A DNA stretch of 64,000 nt from Berberis thunbergii (taxonomy: Eukaryota > Streptophyta > Magnoliopsida > Ranunculales > Berberidaceae). The translations under genes were made by a program, and so were the position numbers. Below, piece by piece: positions 10,832 through 20,753 of this stretch (positions are counted from its first letter, which is position 1; every line of letters starts with the position of its first letter). The stretch is taken from assembly GCA_003290165.1 (NCBI GenBank), contig QNQO01005814.1:53578-117577 (forward strand). Direction: 5' to 3'. The notes under the pieces were generated by a model. The model was not told where the DNA came from. It was given only the letters and a program-made list of their open reading frames with translations, and did not search any database.

Positions 10832-11193
10832 TGTCACGATTGTGACTGAGAACAAGAGAATCACTGGGAATGAGAAATACTTGGATTGAATTGAAGGGAA
10901 AACACTTGATTCTATCTGCTGCTTGAATCTCAAACAGAGCCTATTTCTTATATTTCTTTTTTTTTTTCTCTGTTATCATCTACTCCTATTTAAACACAAA
11001 GCTATAACAGAATTTCAAAAGAAACTAATGAGATGCAGGCCCGTGTCATGCCATGTGATCCCTTAACAAACTATTACAATTTTACTATAATATCCCTTAT
11101 TTGAATTTCAATATTTCTTCATTGGAGCCTATTTTCGTTCTCAACTTTCAATTGCCATTTTCTCTTCTTTCCAGCTTGCTTGCAATCGTGACA
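10832..11193 (-). repeat. 5' LTR of the chromovirus
   Basis: 362 bp, starting TGTCACG and ending GTGACA. It differs from the other LTR by scattered substitutions, suggesting an insertion that is not very recent. Confidence 0.93.
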
Positions 11194-11291
11194 ATGGAGT
11201 TGTTGGGGAAAGAAGAGAAGTGAATTGGATTCAAGAAACTGTATGAACTGAAGAGAGCAAAAGAAAGAACAAGTGATGAACATAGATAGAG

Positions 11292-11482
11292 GAGTGCTTC
11301 TAGGGAGCCTGGGTCTGCTGCCTGGATTTGCAGCCTGGGTGATATTTTTACATTTTTGCCCCTGCCTTTTTAACCACTCTTTAAATATAAAAACAACAAA
11401 GAAAGGGCAAAAGGGTAATTTCGCCCACCCAGACTGCAAATCCAGGCAGCAGGCAGCAGACACAGGCTCCCTAGAATTATTC
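11292..11482. mobile_element. Non-autonomous MULE MITE, family 2
   Basis: A 191-bp element with a perfect 9-bp target duplication TAGATAGAG (11283-11291 and 11483-11491). The ends are inverted: left GAGTGCTTCTAGGGAGCCTG, right (reverse complement) GAATAATTCTAGGGAGCCTG, with the repeat continuing through CTGCTGCCTGGATTTGCAG. The terminal sequence differs from MITE family 1, so it is a separate family. No coding capacity. Confidence 0.88.
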
Positions 11483-11639
11483 TAGATAGAGTGAATTAAA
11501 AGGGAAATAGAAGAAATACAGCTTCTATCTATTTGTGGAAACTAAAACTCGGATGGACGGAGAAATTTCAAAATTGGAGACCGTTGGAGCTTTCCTTGAG
11601 TTATCGTTTATTTAGCTTGAGGAGGAAGCAAAGCAAGGC

Positions 11640-12436
11640 AAAATTGAGCAAATCCATCCCTGCCTCATTGGGGATTACGGATCCCCGAATCTGCCGAAAT
11701 AACTGTTTATACTATTTTACAAAATCCATCCCCACTCCAGTCGGATTGGCCAATATCCGCCCCGCCTCGAATATCCATGGAAAAAAATTTTGAAAGCTTT
11801 GCAAAACAAAATAACAGTGGAAGGAGAAGTCATGTTGTAATTAATAGATGAACAAAACAAAATTTAAAAATTACAACACGCATAATTGAGCAAAACAAAA
11901 TTTAATAATCTGGTAGACAAATCACATTGGAATCACAACATCCAACACCTTAACCTCATCACAGCAACTCCAAAACACCCACATTTCTCTGCTCAGTGGA
12001 AGGAGAAGCCATGTTCCAATGATAAGGCTCAGTGATAAGGCTCACTGTGGGGTTGTAATTAATCTTATCCGAGGAGCAATTCTGCAATTGTAGAAAGTGA
12101 ACGTGCAGATCCAGACTTGAATGGCGAACTAAGGTCGATCTACGAAGATCATGAAATGATTTCGCGATCAAAAGGGGTTCGACTTCATTACCCCTGTTGA
12201 TAGTGGTGGTAGATCTGAAACGCAAGATCTGTCGAGATGGAGTTCAGATCTGATCTCTTCACAAGCTCGACGCTAATAAGATCTGTCGAGATACACCTGT
12301 CTAAGCTTGGAATCAGAAGGGAGGAGGAGGCTTGAGGAGGGAGGCGGCTTGAGGAGTCTGCTGCGTAGAGGAGTGAGAGATTAGGGTTAGGTTTTTGTAT
12401 TTCTGTGAGTAGGCGGCTTGCTAGTGTATTTCTGTA
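11640..12436 (+). mobile_element. hAT-like element, left part
   Basis: The segment AAATCCATCCCTGCC..GGATCCCCGAATCTGCC..CCGCCTCGAATATCC resembles the left subterminal part of the better defined hAT at 25759-27251. Its matching right end lies at 14529-14783, beyond the inserted MULE. The left terminus is not recognisable. Ten-base stretches rich in GGATATCC and CCGCCC are typical subterminal repeats of this family. Confidence 0.5.
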
Positions 12437-13033
12437 GAGAACTTCTAGGTATCGAGGGAGGGAACGAGGGGGGAGCGAGGATGCTCCCTCGCACGTGATT
12501 TTTTAGTGTAAAACAAGGGATATAAAAAATATATATATTTGAAAAGAAGTGAACAGAGAACGAAACAATAATTGCTCCCTCCAAAACATTTTCGTTTCCC
12601 CTCCAAAATCACAATTGTTTTTTTCTTTCCCCCAAAAACAGAGCTGCGAGTGTTGTATCTTCGTCTCCAATGAGCTGTTGTTTCTTCTTCTCCATGCTGA
12701 ACCTGCGAGAGAAATAGAGATCAAAGAGAGAGAGAGGGGCGAATGAGGAACAGGGCAGGACGAGTGAGGTTGGTGCTGGTATGCTCCCCTCTTGCTGGCT
12801 CGTTGGCGAGGTGGTTAATTTCCCTGCGTCTTGCTGCTTGCTGCTGATTCGTGCTCGCTAGTCACCTTCAAGATATAGAAGCAGAGAAGGGGAGACGAAA
12901 GAGAGATATAAACAGAAGAGTGAGGGCGTGAAAAGGTGGTGTTTGGCATGGTGGAACAGGGAGGAGAAAGAGAGATGAGCAGGGGGTTGTGATAATATTA
13001 TCCAAAGGAAGAAGACCAGCAGGAAGTCCAGAC
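12437..13033 (+). repeat. Left long terminal inverted repeat
   Basis: Pairs with 14014-14519 in inverted orientation; clear shared blocks are GCTCCCTCGCACGTGATTTT, TGTAAAACAAGGGATATA, the TTAATTCCCTGTGTCTTGCT-type segment and CAGGGGGTTGTGATAATATT. Confidence 0.85.
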
Positions 13034-13110
13034 TCTTTAAGAAGTGCAGTGGCCATTTTTAGGCCCTCCTCATGACCCTTCTTCACAACTCCTCCTTCCT
13101 TTTCAACCAT
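12991..13110 (-). pseudogene. DUF538-family gene fragment (N-terminal exon piece)
   Basis: Forty codons from an ATG at 13110 in good context (AAAAATGG) read through KKGHEEGLKMATALLKESG and then GLPAGLLPLDNII. The GLP-x-GLLPL block preceded by a helix with LLKE is the signature of plant DUF538 proteins, whose function is poorly known. After residue 40 the frame enters low-complexity repeat sequence, so only the first part of the gene is present. The last 14 residues lie inside the terminal inverted repeat and are repeated in the right arm (14014-14055, plus strand), where the preceding residues differ. Confidence 0.5.
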
Positions 13111-14013
13111 TTTTACTAACAGAGACTTAATTATTTTCGGTGTTGGGTGAAGTTATAGGGAGGTGAGGTTTCTCATATATACTGTATGAGTTATAGAGTG
13201 AACAAATGTATAACGAAATTGGAGGAGGAAACCAAAGGACTTTGGAATGATCATCCAAACTCTATGTTTTGTCTAAATGCATTATAATGAGTTGTTCAAG
13301 TCCTTGCAGGCGTGGTGATAGGCAAACTTTATAATGATAATGGCGGTTTGATAAAACTCACCAAAGCAAAACAAAGCAACCTATTATGCTTTATGCTTTA
13401 CATATATTTATCTTTCTCGACTTTTATTTATTCTCTAGAACATAGTTGTTGATGCGTTGTTGGTGGCTTCTTGGGTGTGGGACTCCACTTTGGCTGACCA
13501 CCTCACCATCCATAAACACCACCCTAAACCTCCATAGCCAAATAGCTCACATCACACTGCAGTCATGTTCATGGGCTCTGGTTGTATGAGCTGTTAAACA
13601 AAAACTTGTGGTTTAACTTCAATGGAACCTACTCTTGTCATGCTCATAACCCACTATTACAAAGAGTTTAATACTTAAATTGACTTAGTGAATGTCTTTT
13701 TAGTGCTAACAAGTTACGTATAATTTGATTACTAAGTCGACTTCTCTCTTTTGTTTAATGGAGCTAGATATTGGGTACTAATCAAAAGTAAATCATGTTA
13801 TTTTATTTTGCTTTAATAAAAAATATGCATTCTGATAGTTTCTAAATTCATAACACTGAGGACACTTTAACTTGCATACCATTAACAAATCATAAGTCTA
13901 AAAAACATGAATTTCAACGCCAAAGCATACATATTGTATGTTATGTCTTGGTGTTTCCATGCATAACAAGAAACTTTCTTGCAAAAAATAGGATGATTGG
14001 AGAGATTGTCAAG

Positions 14014-14519
14014 TATGGACTTCCTGCTGGTCTTCTTCCTTTGGATAATATTATCACAACCCCCTGCTCATCTCTCTTTCTCCTCCCTGTTCCACCATGT
14101 CAAACACCATCTTCTCACGCCCTCACTCTTCTGTTTATATCTCTCTCTTGTCTCCCCTTCTTTGCTTCTATATCTTGAAGGTGACTAGCGAGCACGAATC
14201 AGCAGCAGCAAGACACAGGGAATTAACCACCTCGCCAACGAGCTAGCAACAGGGGAACTTTAATCTGTTTTGTTTGAAATTAGAAATGAATAAAGTAAAG
14301 AACCTCGCAGCTCTGTTTTTGGGGGAAAGAAAAAAACAATTGTGATTTTGGAGGGGAAACGAAAATGTTTTGGAGGGAGCAATTGCTGTTTCGTTCTCTG
14401 TTCACTTCTTTTCAAATATATATATTTTTTTATATCCCTTGTTTTACACTAGAAAATCACGTGCGAGGAAGCATCCTCGCTCCCTCCCTCGTCCCCTCCC
14501 TCGATACCTAGAAGTTTTG
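14014..14519 (-). repeat. Right long terminal inverted repeat
   Basis: Inverted partner of 12437-13033. It also contains the YGLPAGLLPLDNII coding motif (plus strand, 14014-14055), showing that part of the captured gene has become part of the terminal repeat. Confidence 0.85.
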
Positions 14520-14528
14520 ATTTCTGTA

Positions 14529-14783
14529 TATGTTTTTGCTTTTAAAGGGTTAGGTTTTTGTTTATGTTTTTGCTTTTAAAGGGTCGAATATTTTTATAAT
14601 TTTAGTACTTAAATGGATATTCGTGGGGCGGATATGGCCAAATTCGTATCCGCCCTGAATATTTAACTGATGTTGTTTGGATATTCGTATCCGCACCAAA
14701 TTCCATTTAGGTACATCCAAAACTGCCCCAATTGGGGTTGGCAGGGTGGATATCCGTAAAAATCCATCCCATTGCCATCCCTA
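14529..14783 (+). mobile_element. hAT-like element, right part
   Basis: This piece ends in TTGCCATCCCTA, the inverse of the TAGGGATGGCAA-type terminus of the hAT family seen at 25759-27251. It repeats GGATATTCGT and CGTATCCGC motifs. It is separated from its left part (11640-12436) by the MULE. Confidence 0.6.
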
Positions 14784-17700
14784 TCCATCTAGAGCGTCAG
14801 AGAGCTTCAATACACTCCATCATCCTAGAGATCATCATAACAACGATTTTACTTGTGTGTTTAATAGGCCAATATTGTTTATCATAATACCAAACTAGCT
14901 TTTTCAAGTCTTTCTATCGTTTTATTTTGGAATATACAGAATTATGCATTTAAAATTTCTAATAATTTAGAATAGAAGTACCACCTAACACTCCTTGTAT
15001 TCAAGCTAAACCCTTTTAAGTATTTGAACCCTTGAAGAAAAGTACCCCTTCAAACGAGAGAAAAATGAGCTTCTTTTCAATGTTTGTTGAATCTAATATG
15101 GACCTTAGATATCAAATAAACAGAGTATAAAAATATCGGGCTTGTTAACTTCTTGCAAAAAATGAATAACTAATGCACAAGCAAACATTGACGATTGATT
15201 GACCCAAGGTTTCCTTAATGAGCATGAGAATTCTATTAAGTATTCATTTAATTAAAAACAAATGTCTTTACGATACCAAACAAATAGACACAATACCAAG
15301 ATTGTGGCTATATTAGTCTAATAAATTCTATTACTATATTCATGTGAAACATCAAGAAATTTCTGTGTTTACTGTGACATCTCACACTAATGACTTTAGC
15401 ACTGCAAGCACATATATTTGCTGATCCATTTGTACATGTGTTCATGCAAGGCCTAAGAATTGGTGACCAACCACCCGTATAAGTATATCCTTCTCATATA
15501 GAAGCGGTATAATCCTTTAAAATTATAGCATATTTTGCCTGACATAAGCTCAACTGTAATGGAAACACATGCATAGTCATCAAAATATCACGCCATCAAC
15601 AATAATACTTGGATTCGTGGTTGTTGAGTTATTATGAGAAACTTCTCAAAGACGACTAGTGTTGAGGTCCATAATATGTTTCTTCTGTATGATTATAATA
15701 CTGCGCTAGTTTCTTAGCCACAATACATTTACATGTTGTATTCATGGATAACATAGATTACTCATCACATGACTTGATCTAGATTCCAAAATAAACCCTA
15801 AAATATGTAAAACCATACATAAAATACTCCGTGATATAAAATCAACGTATTCAAAGTTTGTTGGATCCAAATGTTCACCTAATAAGTCATCTCAGAGACT
15901 TGGCAGTTGGCACAATTTAATTAGTTAATCTACCATACTAGAAACTTCTTTGGGGAATACTTGCACAAGCAAAACCTAGACTTTTTGGTTTTCATTTTCC
16001 CAAATGGGTAATGGGAATTCAACCCTGCATCGTAATATGCAAAATAGTGTAGACATGAAGACATAATTCCGATGGTTATGTTCATATTAGATTAATGTAA
16101 TTAAACAAAGTTTGATGAATACAAATTTATAGCACTGTGGTATGGGTTTTTTTTATGGGTGATAAGTGACAAAAAATTATGCTCATCTTGGATCTCAAGC
16201 ATTCAACTTTTTTCCCAAGTTAGGCGCAAGTTTACTTGGGTTATTGCTAACTCCTTTCTCAACTACCCGTCGGATGGTAGTGTAGCCTTTAGGGATGATC
16301 CTTAGGCGGCGTGGCTACTTAGGTGGACTATAGCAAAAGCTGACGAGTCTTTATATATAACACGACATGGAGGGGATGTTGATGCTCATGTAGTTTGATT
16401 ATATATAACCACAAAATACCTTTCAGAGCTAGCTAACAATGGCCTTTGGACATAGTTTGATTATACCCTTTGGAGCTAGTAATAATCTAGCAAAAACAAC
16501 ATAATATTGTTTTGCAGTCCCTTTGTGTTTTTTTTTTTTTTTTTTTTTTTGAAAATTACAGTCTTACAGTAAAAATAGCTAGTCTCTCACAAACCAAATG
16601 TTACAAGTTAGTTTTTTTGCTCATGTTTTAATTTACGTTCTGTGAATACTCTTTATTATATATATAGCTAGCAACATTTCACTTTAATGAGTTGAGTTTC
16701 AAATTCAAGTTTATGATTAAGACGAGGAGCAAAATCAAAAGCAAATTATGGCAAATTTCAAGCCAAACAGCAAATGTTTATCGTTAGTAAAGCATTGTAC
16801 CTCGCCCAATCAAGAAACCAAATTCCACGAGCTGTCCATATATGCTGAAAAGGTTTGCAAGAAACAAAGATTGATTGGAACCTCTACTGCTAGAGCTCCA
16901 TGATTAAGCATTTAAGGATTGATTGTGATGGTTTACTATAGGTACTACTTTGTTGGTCTGCATAATGGCTGAGGAACAATGGGTTTGTTGTGGCTAAACA
17001 TTCCTGGCAGCAAAGTTGTATAACATTAAAATGCGCACTGCAGAAGCTAGGATTATTCATGTATTAAAATCACTACTTACTTTTCGTAACTTATATAGCC
17101 AAAAAAAAAAAAACGAGAAGTGGTATTCATTTTTTGAGCCTGAGGGTCAGCAGCGAAGATCAATCTAGGCGTAAAGAGGAAATTTGTATTATTGAAAAAT
17201 TTTGAGACACCCACTTTTATATTAGTCTGTAGCGTTGGATGGACTCCGACTCTTTAAATGCTCGTATTTCTACTCAATTTTTAATTGGGAAAATCTAATA
17301 ATGTGTTGAAAGTTTAATATACAGACACACTTTTGCACCTTGAATGCATTATTGGCTGTGTTTGACATCCCATTCCTGAATTGACAATAATCTGCAGTGT
17401 ATACAAAATTGTGAACAAGTTGGATTTGCCAAATTATTTTCAGCATTTCTGGTATTGAAATTGATTTGCTAAAAAACTCCCTAATCCCTACAAATGAAGG
17501 GAAATGATTTTGAATGAATCAAGCAGGGCCAAAATACTGAGTTGGCTGTCCATGCATACAACTTTGTAATGTAAATTTGTACATATGAACATACATACGA
17601 ACCGTATACATCAACGAAATCCAATTCATACATGAATGTCGTCAACTCGCATCACTTAAGAGTACATGGCAAGAAATTGCTGGGGACAGCTATGGTTTGA

Positions 17701-17949
17701 AATCCAGAAGGCAAAGACAAAGAAACCTTTAGCGGGAAAATGGAAATAATTTGCATGGGTGTGATAAGGATGGTTTATTAAATAATAATTGAATGATGGA
17801 TGTATTGTAATTTTAGACAAGATTTGATTTCCATGAAACAGGAGACACGTCTCTTATCTGATAAACAAAGGCCGGTACCAAATCCCATTGACTTCCCTCT
17901 CTCTTACTCTTCAATTTCAACATAAATTACATTTCTTTCTTTCCATAAG
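14784..17949. other. Long intergenic region upstream of the MYB gene
   Basis: About 3.2 kb of AT-rich DNA with no open frame, repeat or RNA gene I can recognise. A run of 23 T lies at 16528-16550. It would contain the MYB promoter, but I cannot point to specific control sites other than the TATA-like motif below. Confidence 0.6.
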
Positions 17950-17956
17950 TATATAT
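17950..17956 (+). promoter_or_regulatory. Possible TATA box of the MYB gene
   Basis: TATATAT lies 86 bases before the MYB start codon. A transcription start about 30 bases downstream would give a short 5' UTR of about 60 bases. Pyrimidine-rich sequence (CTCTCTCTTACTCTTC) lies just upstream. Positional argument only. Confidence 0.3.
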
Positions 17957-18041
17957 CACCCCACATATCTCAGTTTTCATACATAAATTGATCAATCAAG
18001 TGGAACTAATTAATTCAGGCAAAGAAGGAAAGTTGTATACT

Positions 18042-19441
18042 ATGGGGAGAGCTCCTTGTTGTGATAAAAATGGACTCAAGAAAGGGCCTTGGACACCAGA
18101 GGAGGATCAGAAACCGGTTGATTATATTCAGAAGCACGGGCAGGGGAGCTGGCGAACTCTTCCAAAGAATGCTGGTGAGTTCTTCTTTACTGATGAGTTT
18201 TTTTCTTCAAAAAGTGAGTGTCAAAGTGTAAGTTGATTTGCAAATTGAGTTTTTGTCAGGGTAGCTAGATTTTAGTATCTAGTATTTGTGTTTCTATAGT
18301 TTTGAAGACTAAATGAATGTGATTTTTTTTTGTTAAAAAATGAATTTGAATACTTAAATAGCTTAATTGTTACTTCAAAGGTGTACTTATTCTTTTTGTT
18401 GAATTGTCAAGGGCTTCAAAGGTGTGGAAAGAGTTGTCGTCTTCGATGGACTAATTATTTGAGACCTGATATCAAGAGAGGGAGGTTCTCATTTGAAGAA
18501 GAAGAGACAATAATTCAATTTCACAGTATTTTGGGGAACAAGTAGGACCTTTTTTGTTCTTATTAATCTATTTTATTTTGAATTTTAAGACTGCTTTATA
18601 CATGCTCCAATAATTATTTTTCAATATTAGGTGGTCTGCCATTGCTGCTCGCTTGCCATGAAGAACTGATAATGAAATCAAGAACTACTGGAATACCCAT
18701 ATTCGAAAAAGGCTTCTTGGAATGGGAATTGATCCAGTAACACATGCTCTTCGTATGGATCTTTTAGACCTCTCTTCACTTCTAAATTCAACTCTCTATA
18801 ACTCATCCCAATCAAATATTTCGCGATTACTTGGGATGCAACACATGGTTAATTCAGATGTGTTAAGGTTAGCTACCTCCCTCCTCCCTTCTCAACATGA
18901 GATCCCAGACTTGATTCTTCAAAATCTTCAACAAAACCAATTGTGTAATCTGCAATTCCAATTCCCATTATTGCAATCCAACCAACTTCAAAACCCAAAC
19001 CAAGAAAGTCAAGCTTGTACCACATCAGGTACTCCTTGTGCTCAGTTTCTTGATGAAACCCCACTCATGCAACCAAATGTAGACCAATTTCAATCAAACT
19101 CCATCAACTTAAACTACAGTAATTCGCAACCAAATGTATTCCGAGGCAACCTGGACACCACCAGCGACTATATTCCTATTCTAAGTTATGGGTATCAGTG
19201 TTCGGATGATCAGTCTATTGGCAACCCTTTGACCGGAAAGTCCAATTTTCAATCAAATGAAGATACCATCCAAGCTTTGAATCTTCCTTCACTTCTATCT
19301 ACACCTTCATCAAGTCCAACTCCTTTGAACTCGTCATTAACAAACATCAACAGCAGCACAGAAGATGAAAGGGATACCAATTGCAGTGGTGTCTTGCCAT
19401 TCGAATTGCAAGACATATTAGATGTCAATGAGTTCATATAA
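18042..19441 (+). pseudogene. R2R3-MYB transcription factor, subgroup 11 (MYB41/74/102-like), nonsense in R3
   Basis: The gene has the standard R2R3-MYB layout: exon 1 18042-18174 (133 nt), exon 2 18412-18541 (130 nt), exon 3 18631-19441, with GT-AG introns at the conserved positions. The start [17 protein letters not shown] is canonical; an upstream in-frame ATG at 17988 is unlikely. R2 carries its three Trp residues and R3 reads through NKWSAIAARLP. The next codon, Gly in the family (PGRTDNEIK), is TGA at 18659-18661, after 97 residues. The frame then continues open for 260 codons through [25 protein letters not shown] and [17 protein letters not shown], subgroup-11 features; members act in cuticle, wound and osmotic-stress responses. 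R2 also has Pro where Leu is usual (DQKPVDYI). A truncated protein would lack the third R3 helix and probably not bind DNA. Confidence 0.9.
18659..18661 (+). other. In-frame TGA in MYB repeat R3
   Basis: The reading CGC TTG CCA TGA AGA ACT GAT replaces the family codon GGA (Gly of LPGRTDNEIK). One G-to-T change explains it. Sequence on both sides stays in frame, so no indel is involved. Confidence 0.92.
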
Positions 19442-19600
19442 TTGGTGATCAGAGAATCAGACTCCTCAAGAGATTCAAATATTTTTGTTTGGCTTTGATA
19501 CTGTAAGTTCCATGAGGATTTCAATTTTTGTAAAGCTTAATGTACCAATTAAAGGACTTTTTTTTCCTTCTTCATTTCATGTTTTGCACATTTGTTTGGG

Positions 19601-19730
19601 CGGGAATTCTTAAGTGCACTGGGATCTTGCCCGGTTTGGTGCTTGGTGCTACCAGGCACCCTTGATATGCCTCGAGATTAGCACCAGGCACGAAAATCGG
19701 GTGATATCCCAGTGCACTGTAGTATTACTC
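19601..19730 (-). mobile_element. Non-autonomous MULE MITE, family 1, copy 2
   Basis: A 130-bp fold-back element with a perfect 9-bp duplication TTGTTTGGG (19592-19600 and 19731-19739). It is in the opposite orientation to the copy at 3036-3207: left end CGGGAATTCTTAAGTGCAC, right end (reverse complement) GAGTAATACTACAGTGCAC. It lies about 160 bp downstream of the MYB stop codon, in or near the 3' end of the transcribed region. Confidence 0.9.
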
Positions 19731-19869
19731 TTGTTTGGGTTAGATTTTATTCGTAATGTTTTGGTATGACATTAAATATTCTCCATCCTTATTTATTTGC
19801 GGTAGTGGATTTTTGATACCACTGATTCCCCACTTTTACGCCACCAGCCCCTACCTTTCTGTCCAGCAC

Positions 19870-20165
19870 CACCTCCTTACTGTTAAACACCACCACATGC
19901 TCTTTGACACACCAATATAAACCTAAAACTCTCAATTTCCTCTATTCTCTCTCACCCTCTCTTCTCATCTTTTCTCAAGAACAACAACAAAAGAACAGCA
20001 GTCGCCTAGCACACCACCACGTCGTGCGCACCATAGCCCAGCCTGCCCATTGCCTCTCGCCTTCTTTTTTTCTCCTCTGTCATTTCTTTACTCTCCTCCC
20101 CTTTTCTTTATATCCTCCTCTCATTTCTCGCCTTGATCTCGCAGCTAAGGGGTGAGGGAGAGTGT
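19870..20165 (+). repeat. Imperfect inverted repeat, left arm
   Basis: Pieces of this arm recur inverted at about 23390-23600: CTTGATCTCGCAGCTAAGG against CCTTAACTGCGAGATCAGG, and CAAGAACAACAACAA against TTATTGTTGTTCTTG. The arms flank the solo LTR B, which suggests that the LTR inserted into an older element with long inverted ends. Outer boundaries are not clear. Confidence 0.4.
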
Positions 20166-20753
20166 GATCGATGGGGCATACCAAGGAGAAGACGATCGGC
20201 AAGGGCATCCTCCTTTCTTTTTTTTTCTCTTTTGCCCTGACGTGGACTTCTGCGAGTGGAGAACCCGTCATCGCAAAGGCCGGTGTGAAGGTGAATGAGA
20301 AAAAATGAGGGAGCTGATGCAGTCAATTTTCGCTCCCTGCTTTGACCCTGTTCCTGCTAGCCTGCACAAGTAACACACGTGAGTCACAAACCACTGTGGG
20401 GTGGCCGATGACACTTCGATGCTAAAGTCAGAAAGGGATCTAAGGAATGTGTAGTATTGTAAAAGGGAATTTGTAGTGTACCTTAGCTTACCAACCTCGT
20501 GTCTTATTTATAGTACAAGGAGTCATGGTTCAACTAGGCCATCGTAGGCATAGTTTAGGGAGGAGATCTTCATGGAGATCCCTCCCTAATTAAGAGTCGT
20601 GTTGTAGGAGGAAAGTTTTATGTTAGCTCTGCACTCCTAGATACGCAGAATATAGTTCTCAATCCAAAAGCAATCCGTAGAAGGGAGTTTCCATGTGTGG
20701 AAGATACTTTGGTGTTTGCTTCCTAGTTAGAAGCAGAGAGCAGTTGTAATTGC

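Larger units (their letters stand above)
5697..11193 (-). mobile_element. Ty3-type LTR retrotransposon, chromovirus (Reina-like), decayed
   Basis: This 5.5-kb element reads on the minus strand. Its LTRs (5697-6059 and 10832-11193) both start TGTCACGATTGTGACTGAGA and end GCAATCGTGACA. Gene order on the minus strand is gag, zinc knuckle and protease, reverse transcriptase, RNase H, integrase, chromodomain-like tail; this order defines Ty3/Metaviridae. Flanks ATGGG (5692-5696) and ATGGA (11194-11198) match at 4 of 5 bases as a probable target duplication. The coding region is broken into several frames by stops and shifts, so the element is not autonomous now. The short LTRs, initiator-Met PBS and C-terminal chromodomain suggest the Reina clade; that clade name is inference. 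Confidence 0.9.
12437..14519. mobile_element. MULE with long inverted repeats and a captured DUF538 fragment
   Basis: This 2083-bp element is flanked by a perfect 9-bp duplication ATTTCTGTA (12428-12436 and 14520-14528). Its ends match as inverted repeats from ACTTCTAGGTATCGAGGGAG inward for roughly 500-600 bp: left arm 12437-13033, right arm 14014-14519. The right arm replaces about 140 bp of the left arm (12651-12790) with unrelated sequence. No transposase is encoded. A DUF538-like coding fragment spans the inner edge of the left arm, so the element can be called a Pack-MULE. Confidence 0.87.

Noticed and set aside
18722..19441. Separate gene starting at ATG 18722
   Set aside because: It is the continuation of MYB exon 3 in the same frame after the TGA; the ATG is the internal Met of MGIDPVTH.
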